From contig CAJXGP010000055.1 in the NCBI GenBank assembly GCA_913053915.1, positions 1 to 8,888 of the forward strand: a stretch of 8,888 nt of DNA, given 5' to 3'. The translations under genes were made by a program, and so were the position numbers. The stretch is from an uncultured Ignavibacteriales bacterium (GTDB taxonomy: Bacteria; Bacteroidota; Ignavibacteria; Ignavibacteriales; Ignavibacteriaceae). The notes beneath the pieces were generated by a model that was not told the origin of the DNA, did no database searches, and saw only the letters and a program-made list of their open reading frames with translations. Each line of letters starts with the position of its first letter. Position 1 is the stretch's first letter. This document shows, one piece after another, positions 1 through 6,685 of the stretch.

Positions 1-1798
1 TTTTTATCAAACGATAATCAGAAAAATGAGAGAATGGATTACAGCCGTTCAAATTGAAAAAACTTATACTAAAAATGAAATACTTCAATTATATTTTAAT
101 GTATCTTACTTTGGAAGAAGTGCTTATGGAATAGAAACAGCCGCTAGAGTATATTTTAACGAGAGAGGAAAAGATTTAACTCTTCCTCAAGCGGCACTTT
201 TAATTGCAATGTTGAAATCGCCTTATTATTACAGCCCTTATCTACATTATAAAAATGCAATTGACCGCAGAAACTTGGTATTGCATAATATGGTTGTGAA
301 CGGCATGCTTTCGGAAGAGCGATATAAGAAACTTAAACGGGAACCTATTGAATTGGCTTCGGAAAATATTAGAGCCGAGCATTCAATAGCGCCATACTTT
401 ATGGAGTATATAAGGCGAAAATTGGTCGCTATGTCGGATAAATATGGCTTTGATATTTATAAGGACGGTTTGAATATTTATACTTCTTTGGATTCACGTA
501 TGCAAAAAATTGCAAATCAAGTTACTGCGAAACATATAAAGCAATATCAAATTTTGTTCGATCATCATTGGAAATGGAGGTATCACAGAAGTTTGTTGGC
601 CGGCGCGATTGATAAAGCAATAAGAAACACCAATGAATATAAAGAAGCTCCAAATCAGGAAAAAAGAGCAATCATTTACAACAAACTGAAATTTAATAAG
701 TCATTCGTAGATTCGGTAAAAAAAGTTGAAGCTACCATTCAAGTTGGATTTGTAGTTATCAATCCAAAAACCGGTGAAATCAAAGCAATGGTCGGTGGGG
801 AGAATCAAAAATTTGGACGCGGTCTTAATCATGCAACCGAAATAAGAAGACAACCCGGTTCTGCTTTTAAACCATTTGTATATACCGTTGCTATAGCTAA
901 TGGATATTTTCCGGCATACACTTTATTGGATCAAAGATTCAATTACAAAGGTTGGTCGCCTGAGAATGCTGGGACTAAATATGGTGGTTATATGACCTTG
1001 CGTGATGCACTTGCACGTTCTATTAATGTTATAGCCGGCAGAATGACTATCGGTAATATTGCTCCGCCGAAACAGGTTGTGAAATTTGCTCACAGAATGG
1101 GCATTAAATCTCCACTGGACCCTGTACCTTCTATTGCGCTTGGAACATCCGGTGTTACTCCTCTAGAGATGACTTCAGCTTATGGAACTTTGGCTAATAA
1201 TGGTATCCATGTTGATCCGATTGCAATTTTAAAAATTGAAGATCATTATGGAATTTTAATACATAAATTTACTCCGCAAATTACCGAAGCTATTTCTCCG
1301 CAAACAGCTTCCATTGTAACTAGTATGATGGAAGACGTAATCAATTATGGTACCGGAATGAGAGTAAGGAATTATTTCCAATATCCTGCTGCCGGTAAAA
1401 CCGGAACTACTCAAAAATACTCCGATGCTTGGTTTGTTGGATTTACACCACAGTTGTCTGCCGGTGTTTGGGTAGGTTTTGATGATTACCGTGTTAAATT
1501 TACAAATTGGTATGGACAAGGGGCGCAGGCTGCTTTACCTATATGGGCAATGTTCATGGAGCAAACATATAAAAAATTAGATATTCCGGTCGAATATTTT
1601 AAGTTGGCTTCAGGTGTGGATTCGGTTAAATTTAGTAAAGAATCGATGGACCTAGGCGATACAAAATTAGCTACTCAGTATTGTCCCATCACCGTTACGG
1701 ATATTATAAATATTAAAAATTTGCCTCCTAAATGTGAAATTAATGCAGGAGGACCAAAAATTAAAAAAGAAAGTAAGGGAGGAAATTCAGGTTGGTAA
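1..1798 (+). CDS. Class A penicillin-binding protein (PBP1A type), 5'-truncated
   Basis: Bifunctional peptidoglycan glycosyltransferase/DD-transpeptidase that polymerises and cross-links murein in the periplasm. The reading frame is already open at base 2, and the ATG at 26 is an internal Met inside the GT51 motif RKMRE, so the true start, membrane anchor and first GT51 motifs (including the catalytic Glu) lie before the window. Numbering from that Met, GT51 motif 4 is KNEILQLYFN (16-25) and motif 5 RRNLVL (81-86). The transpeptidase domain runs from about 238, with SAFK (nucleophile Ser279, Lys282), SIN (332-334) and KTGT (458-461), followed by the usual DAWFVGFTP stretch. The tail keeps the family Cys pair (553 and 570) and ends in a short Lys/Gly-rich segment. 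The 590 visible residues fit a family of about 700-800. All catalytic transpeptidase motifs are intact. The assignment is very sure; the exact paralogue name (mrcA/ponA/pbpC-like) is not. Confidence 0.95.
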   Translation, partial: FYQTIIRKMREWITAVQIEKTYTKNEILQLYFNVSYFGRSAYGIETAARVYFNERGKDLTLPQAALLIAMLKSPYYYSPYLHYKNAIDRRNLVLHNMVVNGMLSEERYKKLKREPIELASENIRAEHSIAPYFMEYIRRKLVAMSDKYGFDIYKDGLNIYTSLDSRMQKIANQVTAKHIKQYQILFDHHWKWRYHRSLLAGAIDKAIRNTNEYKEAPNQEKRAIIYNKLKFNKSFVDSVKKVEATIQVGFVVINPKTGEIKAMVGGENQKFGRGLNHATEIRRQPGSAFKPFVYTVAIANGYFPAYTLLDQRFNYKGWSPENAGTKYGGYMTLRDALARSINVIAGRMTIGNIAPPKQVVKFAHRMGIKSPLDPVPSIALGTSGVTPLEMTSAYGTLANNGIHVDPIAILKIEDHYGILIHKFTPQITEAISPQTASIVTSMMEDVINYGTGMRVRNYFQYPAAGKTGTTQKYSDAWFVGFTPQLSAGVWVGFDDYRVKFTNWYGQGAQAALPIWAMFMEQTYKKLDIPVEYFKLASGVDSVKFSKESMDLGDTKLATQYCPITVTDIINIKNLPPKCEINAGGPKIKKESKGGNSGW

Positions 1799-1924
1799 AT
1801 TGATTGATTATAAATCGATGTTGAAATTTAAAGTATGATTATTGTGATTCGGCGAAAGGTACAAAACGGGAAAACATATTTTTTTATAAAAAATCAATCT
1901 TTTGAATTTGTAGAAATTAGTTTA

Positions 1925-1955
1925 TTGAAATTGTTTAATTAAAATATTAATTTTG
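1925..1955 (+). promoter_or_regulatory. Candidate Bacteroidota-type promoter for tRNA-Leu
   Basis: TTG at 1925-1927 is followed after 20 bases by TAATTTTG at 1948-1955. This matches the TTG / TAnnTTTG pattern described for the Bacteroidota primary sigma factor. Its 3' end lies 24 bases before the tRNA, leaving room for a short 5' leader removed by RNase P. The surrounding DNA is very AT-rich, so chance matches are possible. A similar site precedes tex. Confidence 0.4.
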
Positions 1956-1979
1956 CTTTTTAATTCTTAGTTAATAATT

Positions 1980-2063
1980 GCCCGGGTGGTGAAATTGGTA
2001 GACACGCTAGATTCAGGGTCTAGTGAGGGTTTCCTCATGCAGGTTCGAGTCCTGTCCCGGGTA
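1980..2063 (+). tRNA. tRNA-Leu, anticodon CAG (reads CUG)
   Basis: An 84-nt cloverleaf can be folded by hand. The acceptor stem is GCCCGGG (1980-1986) with CCCGGGT (2056-2062), its first pair being G-U, and the discriminator is A2063. The D arm is GTG/CAC with a TTGGTAGA-type loop. The anticodon stem is CTAGA (2007-2011) with TCTAG (2019-2023), and the loop TTCAGGG places CAG at 2014-2016. The long class II variable arm TGAGG/CCTCA (2024-2037) and A73 are both typical of leucine tRNAs. The T arm contains TTCGAGT. The 3' CCA is not encoded, so it must be added by CCA-adding enzyme. Confidence 0.97.
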
Positions 2064-2118
2064 CTTTGGAATTTAATTCCATCCCAAAGGAGCCACTGAA
2101 AAATCTTTTATAAATGTA

Positions 2119-2283
2119 AGATTTCTCCAGTCGATCGTAATGATAAAAAAAATCTAAAATTCTATTCTTACGGATCAATCATAAATGAGGCTACTTTATA
2201 ACATACCGACGTGTCATTCTAAACTCCGTGAAGAATTTCTAATCCATAGTAAATAAGAGGTTCTATTGAGCTTTTTAGAATGG
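2119..2283. repeat. Degenerate dispersed inverted-repeat (REP-like) segments
   Basis: The segment at 2119-2144 (AGATTTCTCC ... TAATGATA) and the one at 2212-2240 (TGTCATTCT ... AAGAATTTCT) are diverged inverted relatives of each other. They resemble, from memory, intergenic palindromes of the form AGATTTCTC...GAAATGACA that are scattered in many genomes of this lineage. A third arm gives an exact 9-bp pairing: CATTCTAAA (2215-2223) with TTTAGAATG (2274-2282), extended by CTC (2224-2226) with GAG (2268-2270) across a 3-base bulge. The arms are too diverged to define exact repeat ends, and only a genome-wide comparison would show whether they are family members. Confidence 0.4.
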
Positions 2284-2315
2284 GTTCCTATATAAAAAAT
2301 TTGATTTCATGCAAG

Positions 2316-2347
2316 TTGGAAAATTTAAAATTTTATGTTTAGTTTTG
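2316..2347 (+). promoter_or_regulatory. Candidate Bacteroidota-type promoter for tex
   Basis: TTG at 2316-2318, a 21-base gap, then TAGTTTTG at 2340-2347 fit the same TTG / TAnnTTTG pattern seen before the tRNA. The site sits 49 bases before the tex ATG, giving a leader of roughly 40 nt. The match is good, but the context is AT-rich and the host sigma factor is not known from this window. Confidence 0.38.
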
Positions 2348-2396
2348 ATTTCAACTATTATCAACTTTTATAATTTTTAACTTTCACTGTAATATT

Positions 2397-4589
2397 ATGA
2401 ATATCCCTTCAGTAATCGCAAAAGAACTTCGAATAAAACCCGAGCAAGTAGAAGCTGTAATTAAATTATTCGGAGAAGATGCAACTATTCCATTCATTGC
2501 ACGCTACAGAAAAGAATATACCGCCGGTTTGGATGAAGATTCCCTTCGCCAAATTGAAGACCGGTTAAATTATTTAACCTTGTTTGAAGAAAGACGCGGA
2601 ACAATATTGAACAGCATTGAAGAGCAGGGGAAACTAACCGGTGATCTCAAAATAAAAATAATGAAATGTGTAAAGCTACAAGAGCTTGAAGACCTTTACC
2701 TTCCTTATAAACCCAAAAGAAAAACGAGAGGAACCATTGCAAAAGCTAAAGGTCTAGAACCCCTTGCATTATTTATTTTAGGAAATCCAACTTTTAATGG
2801 AAATTTTGATGATAAGTTGGCTGAGTTTTTAAATGAAGAAATGGGATTAAATAGCATTGATGCTGCATTAAGCGGTGCAAAGGATATCATTGCAGAAATG
2901 GTAAATGATGATGCCGGAGTCAGAAAGAATGTGAGAGAATTTCTTTTAAATAATGCGATTGTTAAATCTGAAAAAGCGAAAGAAAAAAAATCCGGTGAAC
3001 AATTAAGTAATAAACGAAAAGAGAAAGCTAAAAAGGAAATATATCAAATCTACTATGATTTTCAGATTGAAATAACCAAAATTAAATCATATCAAATACT
3101 GGCAATTAACCGTGGCGAAAAAGAAAAAATATTAAAAGTGAGTTTGATTTTTGAGCAAACATATCTACTAACAAAAATTAGGGATACATTTATTGATTAT
3201 AAGGATTCGGTGTTTATGGAAATAATCACATCGGCAATTGAAGATGCATTTACCAGACTGACCTATCCTTCAGTGGAAAAAGAAGTGAAACGATATATTA
3301 CCGAAATTGCCGATATACATGCAATAGAAATTTTTGCTTCCAACTTGAAGCAATTATTATTGCAGCCACCGTTATTAAATATGGTAATAATGGGAATTGA
3401 CCCCGGTTTCGTATCAGGCTCGAAAGTTGCCGTAATTGATGAAACAGGCAAGTACCTTGAAGGAACAACAATTTATCCGCATCTTCCTCAAAACAAAATT
3501 GAAGAAGCAAAAAAAGTAGTTCTGAATTTAATTGATAAGTATAATGTTGATGCAATTGCTATCGGTAACGGTACCGCCGGTAGAGAAACAGAATTATTCA
3601 TATCGAATTCAATAAAAGAATATGACTTGAAATGCAGTTACATAATTGTTAATGAGGCTGGGGCATCGGTATATTCGGCATCGGCTATTGCAAAAAAAGA
3701 ATTTCCTGATTTAGAAGCTAGTCAAAGAGGGAATATTTCAATTGGGAGGCGCTTGTTGGATCCTTTGGCCGAACTAGTTAAAATCGATCCAAAATCAATA
3801 GGAGTCGGACTTTATCAACACGATGTTGACCAGAAGTTGCTTATGCAGAAATTAGGCGATGTAGTGGAGAGTTGTGTTAATTATGTCGGTGTAGATGTTA
3901 ATACTGCATCGGCTTCCTTGCTTACTTATGTTTCAGGGCTTAATAAAAGAATAGCTGAAAATATTGTGAAATTCAGAGAGAAAAACGGAAGATTTAAATT
4001 GCGTGAAGAATTATTATCAGTCTCAGGTTTGGGTGAAAAAGCATTCGAACAATCAGCGGGATTTTTAAAAATTCCAAATAGTGAAAATCCGCTGGACAAT
4101 ACGTTCATACATCCTGAGTCTTACGAAGCAACGCATAAAATGCTTAAAAGTTTTAATATTCCGTTTGACGATATCGGACAATCAGACAGGGTGATTTCAT
4201 TATTAGTAAAACTGAAAGGAACAAGAAAACTTTCTGAAGAAATTGGAATTGGTGAACCAACTTTAATTGATATAATCGAAAATCTCAAAAAACCCGGAAG
4301 AGATCCTCGTGATGAATTACCTAAACCGATTTTAAAGAGTAATGTTTTGAAAATGGAAGATTTGAGAGAGGAAATGATGTTAAAAGGCATCGTTAGAAAT
4401 GTAGTCGATTTTGGTGCTTTTGTCGACATAGGAGTTAAGCATGATGCTCTTTTGCATATCTCTCAAATGACCGATAAATTTGTTAGAAATCCGCTTGAAA
4501 TAGTTAATGTCGGTGATGTTATTGATGTTACTATTATTTCAATCGACCTTGAACGAAGTAGAATTTCACTCAGTATGAAACGACCATAA
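2397..4589 (+). CDS. tex: Tex, S1-domain RNA-binding transcription accessory protein
   Basis: Conserved cytoplasmic nucleic-acid-binding protein related to eukaryotic Spt6, linked to transcription elongation. The 730 aa match the family's usual length. Domains in order: Tex N-terminal helical region with ATIPFIARYRKE (29-40) and YLPYKPKR (101-108); a Lys-rich stretch near 190-215; the YqgF/RNase H-like fold starting at GIDPG (333-337) with GNGTAGRETE (390-399) and the NEAGASVYSAS block; a tandem helix-hairpin-helix region from VGVDVNTAS (about 497-565); and a C-terminal S1 domain (about 662-730, FGAFVDIG, LLHIS, RISLSMK). The ATG at 2397 is chosen because the family N-terminus starts right there. 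No Shine-Dalgarno is visible, as is common in Bacteroidota. Usual motifs are slightly altered: GFVSGSK where GFRTGCK is common, and TAGRETE for TASRETE. It is monocistronic by layout. Confidence 0.96.
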   Translation: MNIPSVIAKELRIKPEQVEAVIKLFGEDATIPFIARYRKEYTAGLDEDSLRQIEDRLNYLTLFEERRGTILNSIEEQGKLTGDLKIKIMKCVKLQELEDLYLPYKPKRKTRGTIAKAKGLEPLALFILGNPTFNGNFDDKLAEFLNEEMGLNSIDAALSGAKDIIAEMVNDDAGVRKNVREFLLNNAIVKSEKAKEKKSGEQLSNKRKEKAKKEIYQIYYDFQIEITKIKSYQILAINRGEKEKILKVSLIFEQTYLLTKIRDTFIDYKDSVFMEIITSAIEDAFTRLTYPSVEKEVKRYITEIADIHAIEIFASNLKQLLLQPPLLNMVIMGIDPGFVSGSKVAVIDETGKYLEGTTIYPHLPQNKIEEAKKVVLNLIDKYNVDAIAIGNGTAGRETELFISNSIKEYDLKCSYIIVNEAGASVYSASAIAKKEFPDLEASQRGNISIGRRLLDPLAELVKIDPKSIGVGLYQHDVDQKLLMQKLGDVVESCVNYVGVDVNTASASLLTYVSGLNKRIAENIVKFREKNGRFKLREELLSVSGLGEKAFEQSAGFLKIPNSENPLDNTFIHPESYEATHKMLKSFNIPFDDIGQSDRVISLLVKLKGTRKLSEEIGIGEPTLIDIIENLKKPGRDPRDELPKPILKSNVLKMEDLREEMMLKGIVRNVVDFGAFVDIGVKHDALLHISQMTDKFVRNPLEIVNVGDVIDVTIISIDLERSRISLSMKRP

Positions 4590-4594
4590 TTGCA

Positions 4595-4619
4595 AGAGAC
4601 ACATCTGTCATGTGTCTTT
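4595..4619 (+). terminator. Hairpin just after tex, probable terminator
   Basis: Beginning 6 bases after the tex stop, AAGACACAT-type arms pair over 4595-4604 and 4610-4619 around the loop CTGTC. The core AGACACAT/ATGTGTCT is a perfect 8 bp, extended by one G-U and one A-U pair. Only a short T stretch follows (TTT then AA), so it may be a weak rho-independent terminator or an mRNA 3'-end stabiliser. Confidence 0.5.
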
Positions 4620-4677
4620 AACGGGAAGGGGATGATTATATTTGTGAAATGGAAATATGTATGTTTGGATGTATGAT

Positions 4678-4704
4678 TTGTATGTTATTAAGAATAATAT
4701 ACAA
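4678..4704. repeat. 12-bp inverted repeat (AT-rich hairpin)
   Basis: TTGTATGTTATT (4678-4689) pairs with AATAATATACAA (4693-4704) around the loop AAG, with one G-U pair and no mismatch. No T run follows. It could be a structured RNA 3' end or a chance palindrome in AT-rich DNA. Confidence 0.4.
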
Positions 4705-5024
4705 TCCTACCGGGAATATGCTTGAACTTTTATTATGAATACAAACATGATTGGAAAACATAAATACATGAAATACTATTAGGGATTTAATATATTTTTT
4801 CTTAATTTCTAAAAAATAAATTATCGGTGTTTTTCTTGTTACTAAAACAATAATTGTTACGTATCAAAGTAGTTATATCAAAAATAAAGATAATTCTACC
4901 GTTTACTTTTTTCAAGTTTGCCGGGAAAAATTTGAAAAATTTCTTTCTTTATTAGAGAAAAATGTTTTTTCTTATTAGTGCCGGAATTCGAAATGAGTGT
5001 GCTTTATATTCTGTATTTCGATCA

Positions 5025-5098
5025 TTGAAGAACTCTTAGTAACGAATTCTTCAACAACAAAATGCTGAAAATATTGCTTGCTTACGAGAGTTGAAGAA
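5025..5098 (+). promoter_or_regulatory. Possible alternative-pairing hairpins upstream of the GGGPS gene
   Basis: Segment A (5025-5035, TTGAAGAACTC) pairs with B (5044-5054, GAATTCTTCAA) over 11 positions with one mismatch and an 8-base loop. The B segment (TTCTTCAAC, 5047-5055) is also perfectly complementary to segment C (GTTGAAGAA, 5090-5098). A-B and B-C are therefore mutually exclusive, as in attenuator-like leaders. No transcription start is known, and the region may not be transcribed. Confidence 0.25.
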
Positions 5099-5186
5099 AA
5101 TTTTATAATATGATGTATTCAAATAGAAAAATTCTTTTTTTAAGATTGGAAATTTCATATATTCGATTGTAATTTAATTATTTACT

Positions 5187-5945
5187 ATGCAAACATTTAA
5201 CTATTTATTAGATACAATATCTTCAAAAGGGGCAGCTTATTTACTCCTACTCGACCCTGATGAATTAACAAAAGATAACTTACAAACTTTCGTAAGACAT
5301 TGTGAAAAATCGGGGGTTGATGCATTTCTAATAGGTGGAAGTTTATTATGGGATGATAATTTTGATGAATTTATAAAGGAAGTAAAGCAATCGACAAAAC
5401 TTCCGGTAATAATATTCCCCGGTAGTGTGAACCAAATCTGTAAATATGCGGATGCGATACTTTATTTATCGGTAGTAAGCGGTAGAAACCCTGAACATTT
5501 AATTGGAAAACATGTTGTCGCTGCACCTATTATATATAAAAGTAAAATAGAACCTATATCAACCGGATATTTATTAATTGAATCGGGCAAAACAAATACT
5601 GCGCAATATATGAGCGGCAGCATGCCTATCCCGAGAGATAAAAAAGAAATTGCAGCAGCTACAGCACTCGCTGCAGAATATTTAGGGATGAAATTAATAT
5701 ACCTTGAAGCGGGTTCCGGTGCCGAGTTTCCTGTACCGGATGATATGATTAAATTAGTGTCGAAATATTGTTCTATCCCTATTATAGTTGGAGGTGGTAT
5801 TCGGAATCCCGTTATGGCGAGGGATATGGTTAAAAACGGAGCTAAAATAATTGTTACCGGTAACTATTTTGAAAATGAAAATAATTTAGATTTGATAAAA
5901 GATTTTGCGGATGCTATTCATATAAATATTCCTATTTCCGTTTAA
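5187..5945 (+). CDS. Geranylgeranylglyceryl phosphate synthase family (GGGPS/PcrB)
   Basis: Predicted cytosolic TIM-barrel prenyltransferase that joins sn-glycerol-1-phosphate to a long prenyl diphosphate by an ether bond, the first committed step of archaeal-type lipids. The 252 aa fit the family. Visible motifs: LLLDPDE (20-26, with Asp23 and Asp25 in the Mg2+/diphosphate region), IGGS (49-52), an FPGS loop, SGRNPEHLIGKHV, YLEAGSGA (172-179), VGGGIRNP (201-208) and the TGN phosphate-binding loop (224-226). The SGRNP..LIG block and overall length look more like the group II GGGPS of archaea and Bacteroidota than like Firmicutes PcrB, so geranylgeranyl is the likelier prenyl donor; this is inference. 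The ATG at 5187 starts right at the first conserved helix and has no Shine-Dalgarno. gmhA follows 76 bases downstream on the same strand. No other ether-lipid gene is present in the window. Confidence 0.9.
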   Translation: MQTFNYLLDTISSKGAAYLLLLDPDELTKDNLQTFVRHCEKSGVDAFLIGGSLLWDDNFDEFIKEVKQSTKLPVIIFPGSVNQICKYADAILYLSVVSGRNPEHLIGKHVVAAPIIYKSKIEPISTGYLLIESGKTNTAQYMSGSMPIPRDKKEIAAATALAAEYLGMKLIYLEAGSGAEFPVPDDMIKLVSKYCSIPIIVGGGIRNPVMARDMVKNGAKIIVTGNYFENENNLDLIKDFADAIHINIPISV

Positions 5946-6010
5946 ATGATAACAGTTTGCCTACCTATTTTCTTAAGTTAAGATTTTATTGGACCGGTAT
6001 TATTAAAAGA

Positions 6011-6015
6011 AAGGA
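6011..6015 (+). promoter_or_regulatory. Shine-Dalgarno deciding the gmhA TTG start
   Basis: AAGGA lies 6 bases before the TTG at 6022, the standard distance. It supports TTG initiation; no in-frame ATG occurs near the conserved N-terminal helix. Confidence 0.65.
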
Positions 6016-6021
6016 TTTAGA

Positions 6022-6609
6022 TTGGATAAAAAAAAATTTATAATTGAATCATTAAATGAAAGTTCGGAGACCAAAAAAAGAATTGGTAGTGAATGTCTCA
6101 ATGAAATAATCTCATCGGTAAATTTACTGGTTACTACATATAGAAATAATAAAAAGCTGCTTCTTTGCGGTAACGGCGGAAGTGCAGCCGATTGCCAGCA
6201 TATAGCGACTGAATTAATGATCCGGTTGAATCATGATATTAAACGCCCTGCTCTTCCGGCAATAGCTCTAACTACCGATAGCTCAAACTTAACGGGGGGC
6301 AGTAATGATATCGGTTATGAAAATGTTTTTGCCAGAAATGTAGAGGGCCTTGGAAATGAAGGAGATGTTTTGTTAGTTATATCCACTAGTGGAAATTCAC
6401 CTAATATCATTAACGCAATTAATATGGCTAAAGTTAAAGGCATGAGAGTTATAGGCTTTTTAGGTGGAAGTGGCGGTAAATTAAAAGCTTTGGTCGATAT
6501 TCCTGTTTTAATCCCTTCTTTTGATACTCAAAGAATTCAAGAGGGGCAGATAACGGTAGCTCATATTATTTGTGAATTGTTGGAAAATGAACTTTACGGC
6601 AATGAATAA
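6022..6609 (+). CDS. gmhA: Sedoheptulose-7-phosphate isomerase (phosphoheptose isomerase)
   Basis: Converts sedoheptulose 7-phosphate to D-glycero-D-manno-heptose 7-phosphate, the first step of ADP-heptose synthesis for LPS inner core or S-layer glycans; cytoplasmic, tetrameric in the family. The 195-aa protein is a single SIS domain: CGNGGSAADCQH (49-60), the phosphate loop STSGNS (121-126), and the C-terminal RIQEGQITVAHI. Residues equivalent to the E. coli metal/catalytic set are all present: His60, Glu64, Gln173 and His181. GmhA differs from the related SIS protein DiaA by this full metal set, so GmhA is favoured. Translation starts at TTG, supported by AAGGA upstream. It lies 76 bases after the GGGPS gene with no terminator between them, so co-transcription is likely. 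The rest of the heptose pathway (hldE, gmhB, hldD) is not in the window. Confidence 0.92.
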   Translation: MDKKKFIIESLNESSETKKRIGSECLNEIISSVNLLVTTYRNNKKLLLCGNGGSAADCQHIATELMIRLNHDIKRPALPAIALTTDSSNLTGGSNDIGYENVFARNVEGLGNEGDVLLVISTSGNSPNIINAINMAKVKGMRVIGFLGGSGGKLKALVDIPVLIPSFDTQRIQEGQITVAHIICELLENELYGNE

Positions 6610-6685
6610 GTACAAACGGCTATTTATTTATAAGGCATATCTAATAAGATCAGCTATTTAATATTATTGTACGAATTAACCGACT

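Larger units (their letters stand above)
2064..2396. other. Gene-free spacer between tRNA-Leu and tex
   Basis: There is no plausible coding sequence on either strand. Just after the tRNA, CTTTGG (2064-2069) can pair with CCAAAG (2084-2089), and AAATCTT (2101-2107) with AAGATTT (2118-2124). Neither hairpin is followed by a T run, so no clear terminator is seen. The middle holds repeat-like inverted segments and the right end a candidate tex promoter, both listed separately. Confidence 0.7.
4620..5186. other. Long gene-free, AT-rich spacer between tex and the GGGPS gene
   Basis: I find no credible coding sequence on either strand, no tRNA and no recognisable riboswitch. The left part repeats short GTATG-like words (about 4655-4690). 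Two notable inverted repeats are listed separately. No convincing promoter for the downstream gene is seen. TATATTCG at 5158-5165 is one base off TAnnTTTG but lacks an upstream TTG at the right distance. Confidence 0.6.

Noticed and set aside
26..28. ATG at 26 as the start of the penicillin-binding protein
   Set aside because: The frame is open upstream to base 2, and this Met sits inside the conserved GT51 RKxxE motif, so it is internal.
1256..1519. 87-codon minus-strand open frame within the PBP gene
   Set aside because: It is antisense to the transpeptidase KTGT region, a shadow of the real gene.
1879..1893. T-run/A-run palindrome after the PBP gene as a terminator
   Set aside because: The stem would be purely A-T in very AT-rich DNA with no G-C core, so it is not credible as an intrinsic terminator.
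2064..2396. tRNA-Leu 3' end as an integration (att) site of a mobile element
   Set aside because: I found no direct repeat of the tRNA 3' end downstream, and no integrase or phage gene in the window.
4121..4429. 102-codon minus-strand open frame within tex
   Set aside because: It is antisense to well-conserved Tex sequence and has low-complexity composition with no recognisable motif.
4655..4690. Short GTATG-like repeats as a CRISPR or tandem array
   Set aside because: The words are short, irregularly spaced and low in complexity, with no repeat-spacer periodicity.
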